Below, piece after piece: positions 63,742 through 64,000 of a stretch of 64,000 nt of DNA. Under the pieces are notes generated by a model, which worked only from the letters and a program-made list of their open reading frames with translations, did not search any database and was not told the DNA's origin. Origin of the DNA: Pseudomonas sp. EpS/L25. Lineage in GTDB: Bacteria; Pseudomonadota; Gammaproteobacteria; Pseudomonadales; Pseudomonadaceae. The first letter of the stretch is position 1. Every line of letters begins with the position of its first letter. The position numbers and the translations under genes are program-made. The stretch lies in contig NZ_LNUP01000002.1 in NCBI RefSeq assembly GCF_001512295.1, positions 400,027 through 464,026 of the forward strand, given 5' to 3'.

Positions 63742-64000
63742 TCAGGATTCGCCCAGGTAGGCCTTGATCACGTCGGGGTTGTTGCGGATCTGCTCCGGCG
63801 TCCCGTCGGCCAGGGGGGTACCCTGGTTGATCACCACGATGTGGTCGGAAATGCTCATCACCAGGTGCATGTCGTGCTCGATCAAGAGCACGGTCACGCC
63901 GTGGTCGGCGCGCAGCAGGGCGATGAGCGCCTTGAGGTCCTCGGTCTCGCGCGGGTTGAGGCCGGCGGCCGGCTCGTCGAGCATGAGGATCTGCGGGCGG
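63742..64000 (-). CDS. livG: Branched-chain amino-acid ABC transporter ATPase, partial
   Basis: Only the C-terminal ~85 residues are in the window; the frame continues past 64000. MLDEPAAGLNPRETEDL is the Walker B/D-loop region and VLLIEHDMHLVMSISDHIVVINQG carries the switch histidine, both typical of LivG. Its TGA overlaps a potential livF ATG by one base. Confidence 0.92.
   Translation of the reverse strand, partial: RPQILMLDEPAAGLNPRETEDLKALIALLRADHGVTVLLIEHDMHLVMSISDHIVVINQGTPLADGTPEQIRNNPDVIKAYLGES

Overview
The window is high-GC Pseudomonas chromosome, most like the P. oryzihabitans/psychrotolerans group. That placement rests on recognised protein families (BetT, BglX, OpgD, AcsA, ArgR-like, LivFG, bacterial FAN1) and on Pseudomonas-style REPIN hairpins; no rRNA or tRNA gene is present to confirm it.

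Layout. (1) 1-4100 is the end of an accessory element: a 5'-truncated ICE-type protein, a SNF2-type helicase and a Phd/YefM-RelE toxin-antitoxin pair closed by a strong terminator. (2) At about 4205-4320 a remnant of an IS30-family element abuts the 3' end of an exported repeat protein. Behind that gene lie an NtrC-type response regulator and its histidine kinase. The 150 bp between regulator and target holds a complete RpoN promoter: -24/-12 box, IHF site and two dyads 21 bp apart. (3) 8-22 kb carries sugar-acid catabolism (talarate/galactarate dehydratase with MFS transporter, a broken LacI regulator, glucarate dehydratase), BglX, a BetT-type transporter, LysE and AraC genes, a nitrilase-family hydrolase and a frameshifted chemoreceptor with a FliA promoter. 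An identical 15-bp operator precedes the lacI remnant and the glucarate dehydratase, and a degenerate copy precedes a gluconolactonase at 41 kb. (4) 22-26 kb is a two-gene DNA-repair operon: a FAN1-type VRR-NUC nuclease overlapping an XPD/DinG-like iron-sulfur helicase. (5) 26-38 kb is envelope and biofilm: OpgD, a four-gene SiaABCD-like phosphatase/kinase/SiaC/diguanylate cyclase operon whose phosphatase carries a CBS pair, and a minimal polysaccharide locus (Wzc-like kinase divergent from two polytopic membrane proteins), then a TsuA/YeeE-like sulfur transporter. (6) 38-46 kb holds a DUF1615 lipoprotein, a Tat-exported gluconolactonase and three consecutive c-di-GMP genes. (7) 46-54 kb holds an LRR-kinase fusion, a racemase, a tiny Cys-repeat exported protein, a second chemoreceptor, an AT-rich gap with a perfect 34-bp palindrome, an SDR and several small genes. 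(8) 54-64 kb holds PhhB, AcsA, an ArgR-like regulator, a CHASE4-PAS-GGDEF-EAL protein, a lipoprotein, a divergent SDR/LysR pair and the livF/livG end of a branched-chain amino-acid transporter.

Themes: five c-di-GMP proteins, four REPIN clusters, three decayed or frameshifted genes (LacI, VOC, chemoreceptor) plus one gene cut by an IS, and three convergent pairs whose stop codons share a CTAG. Functional assignments come from recognised family motifs, not database searches.
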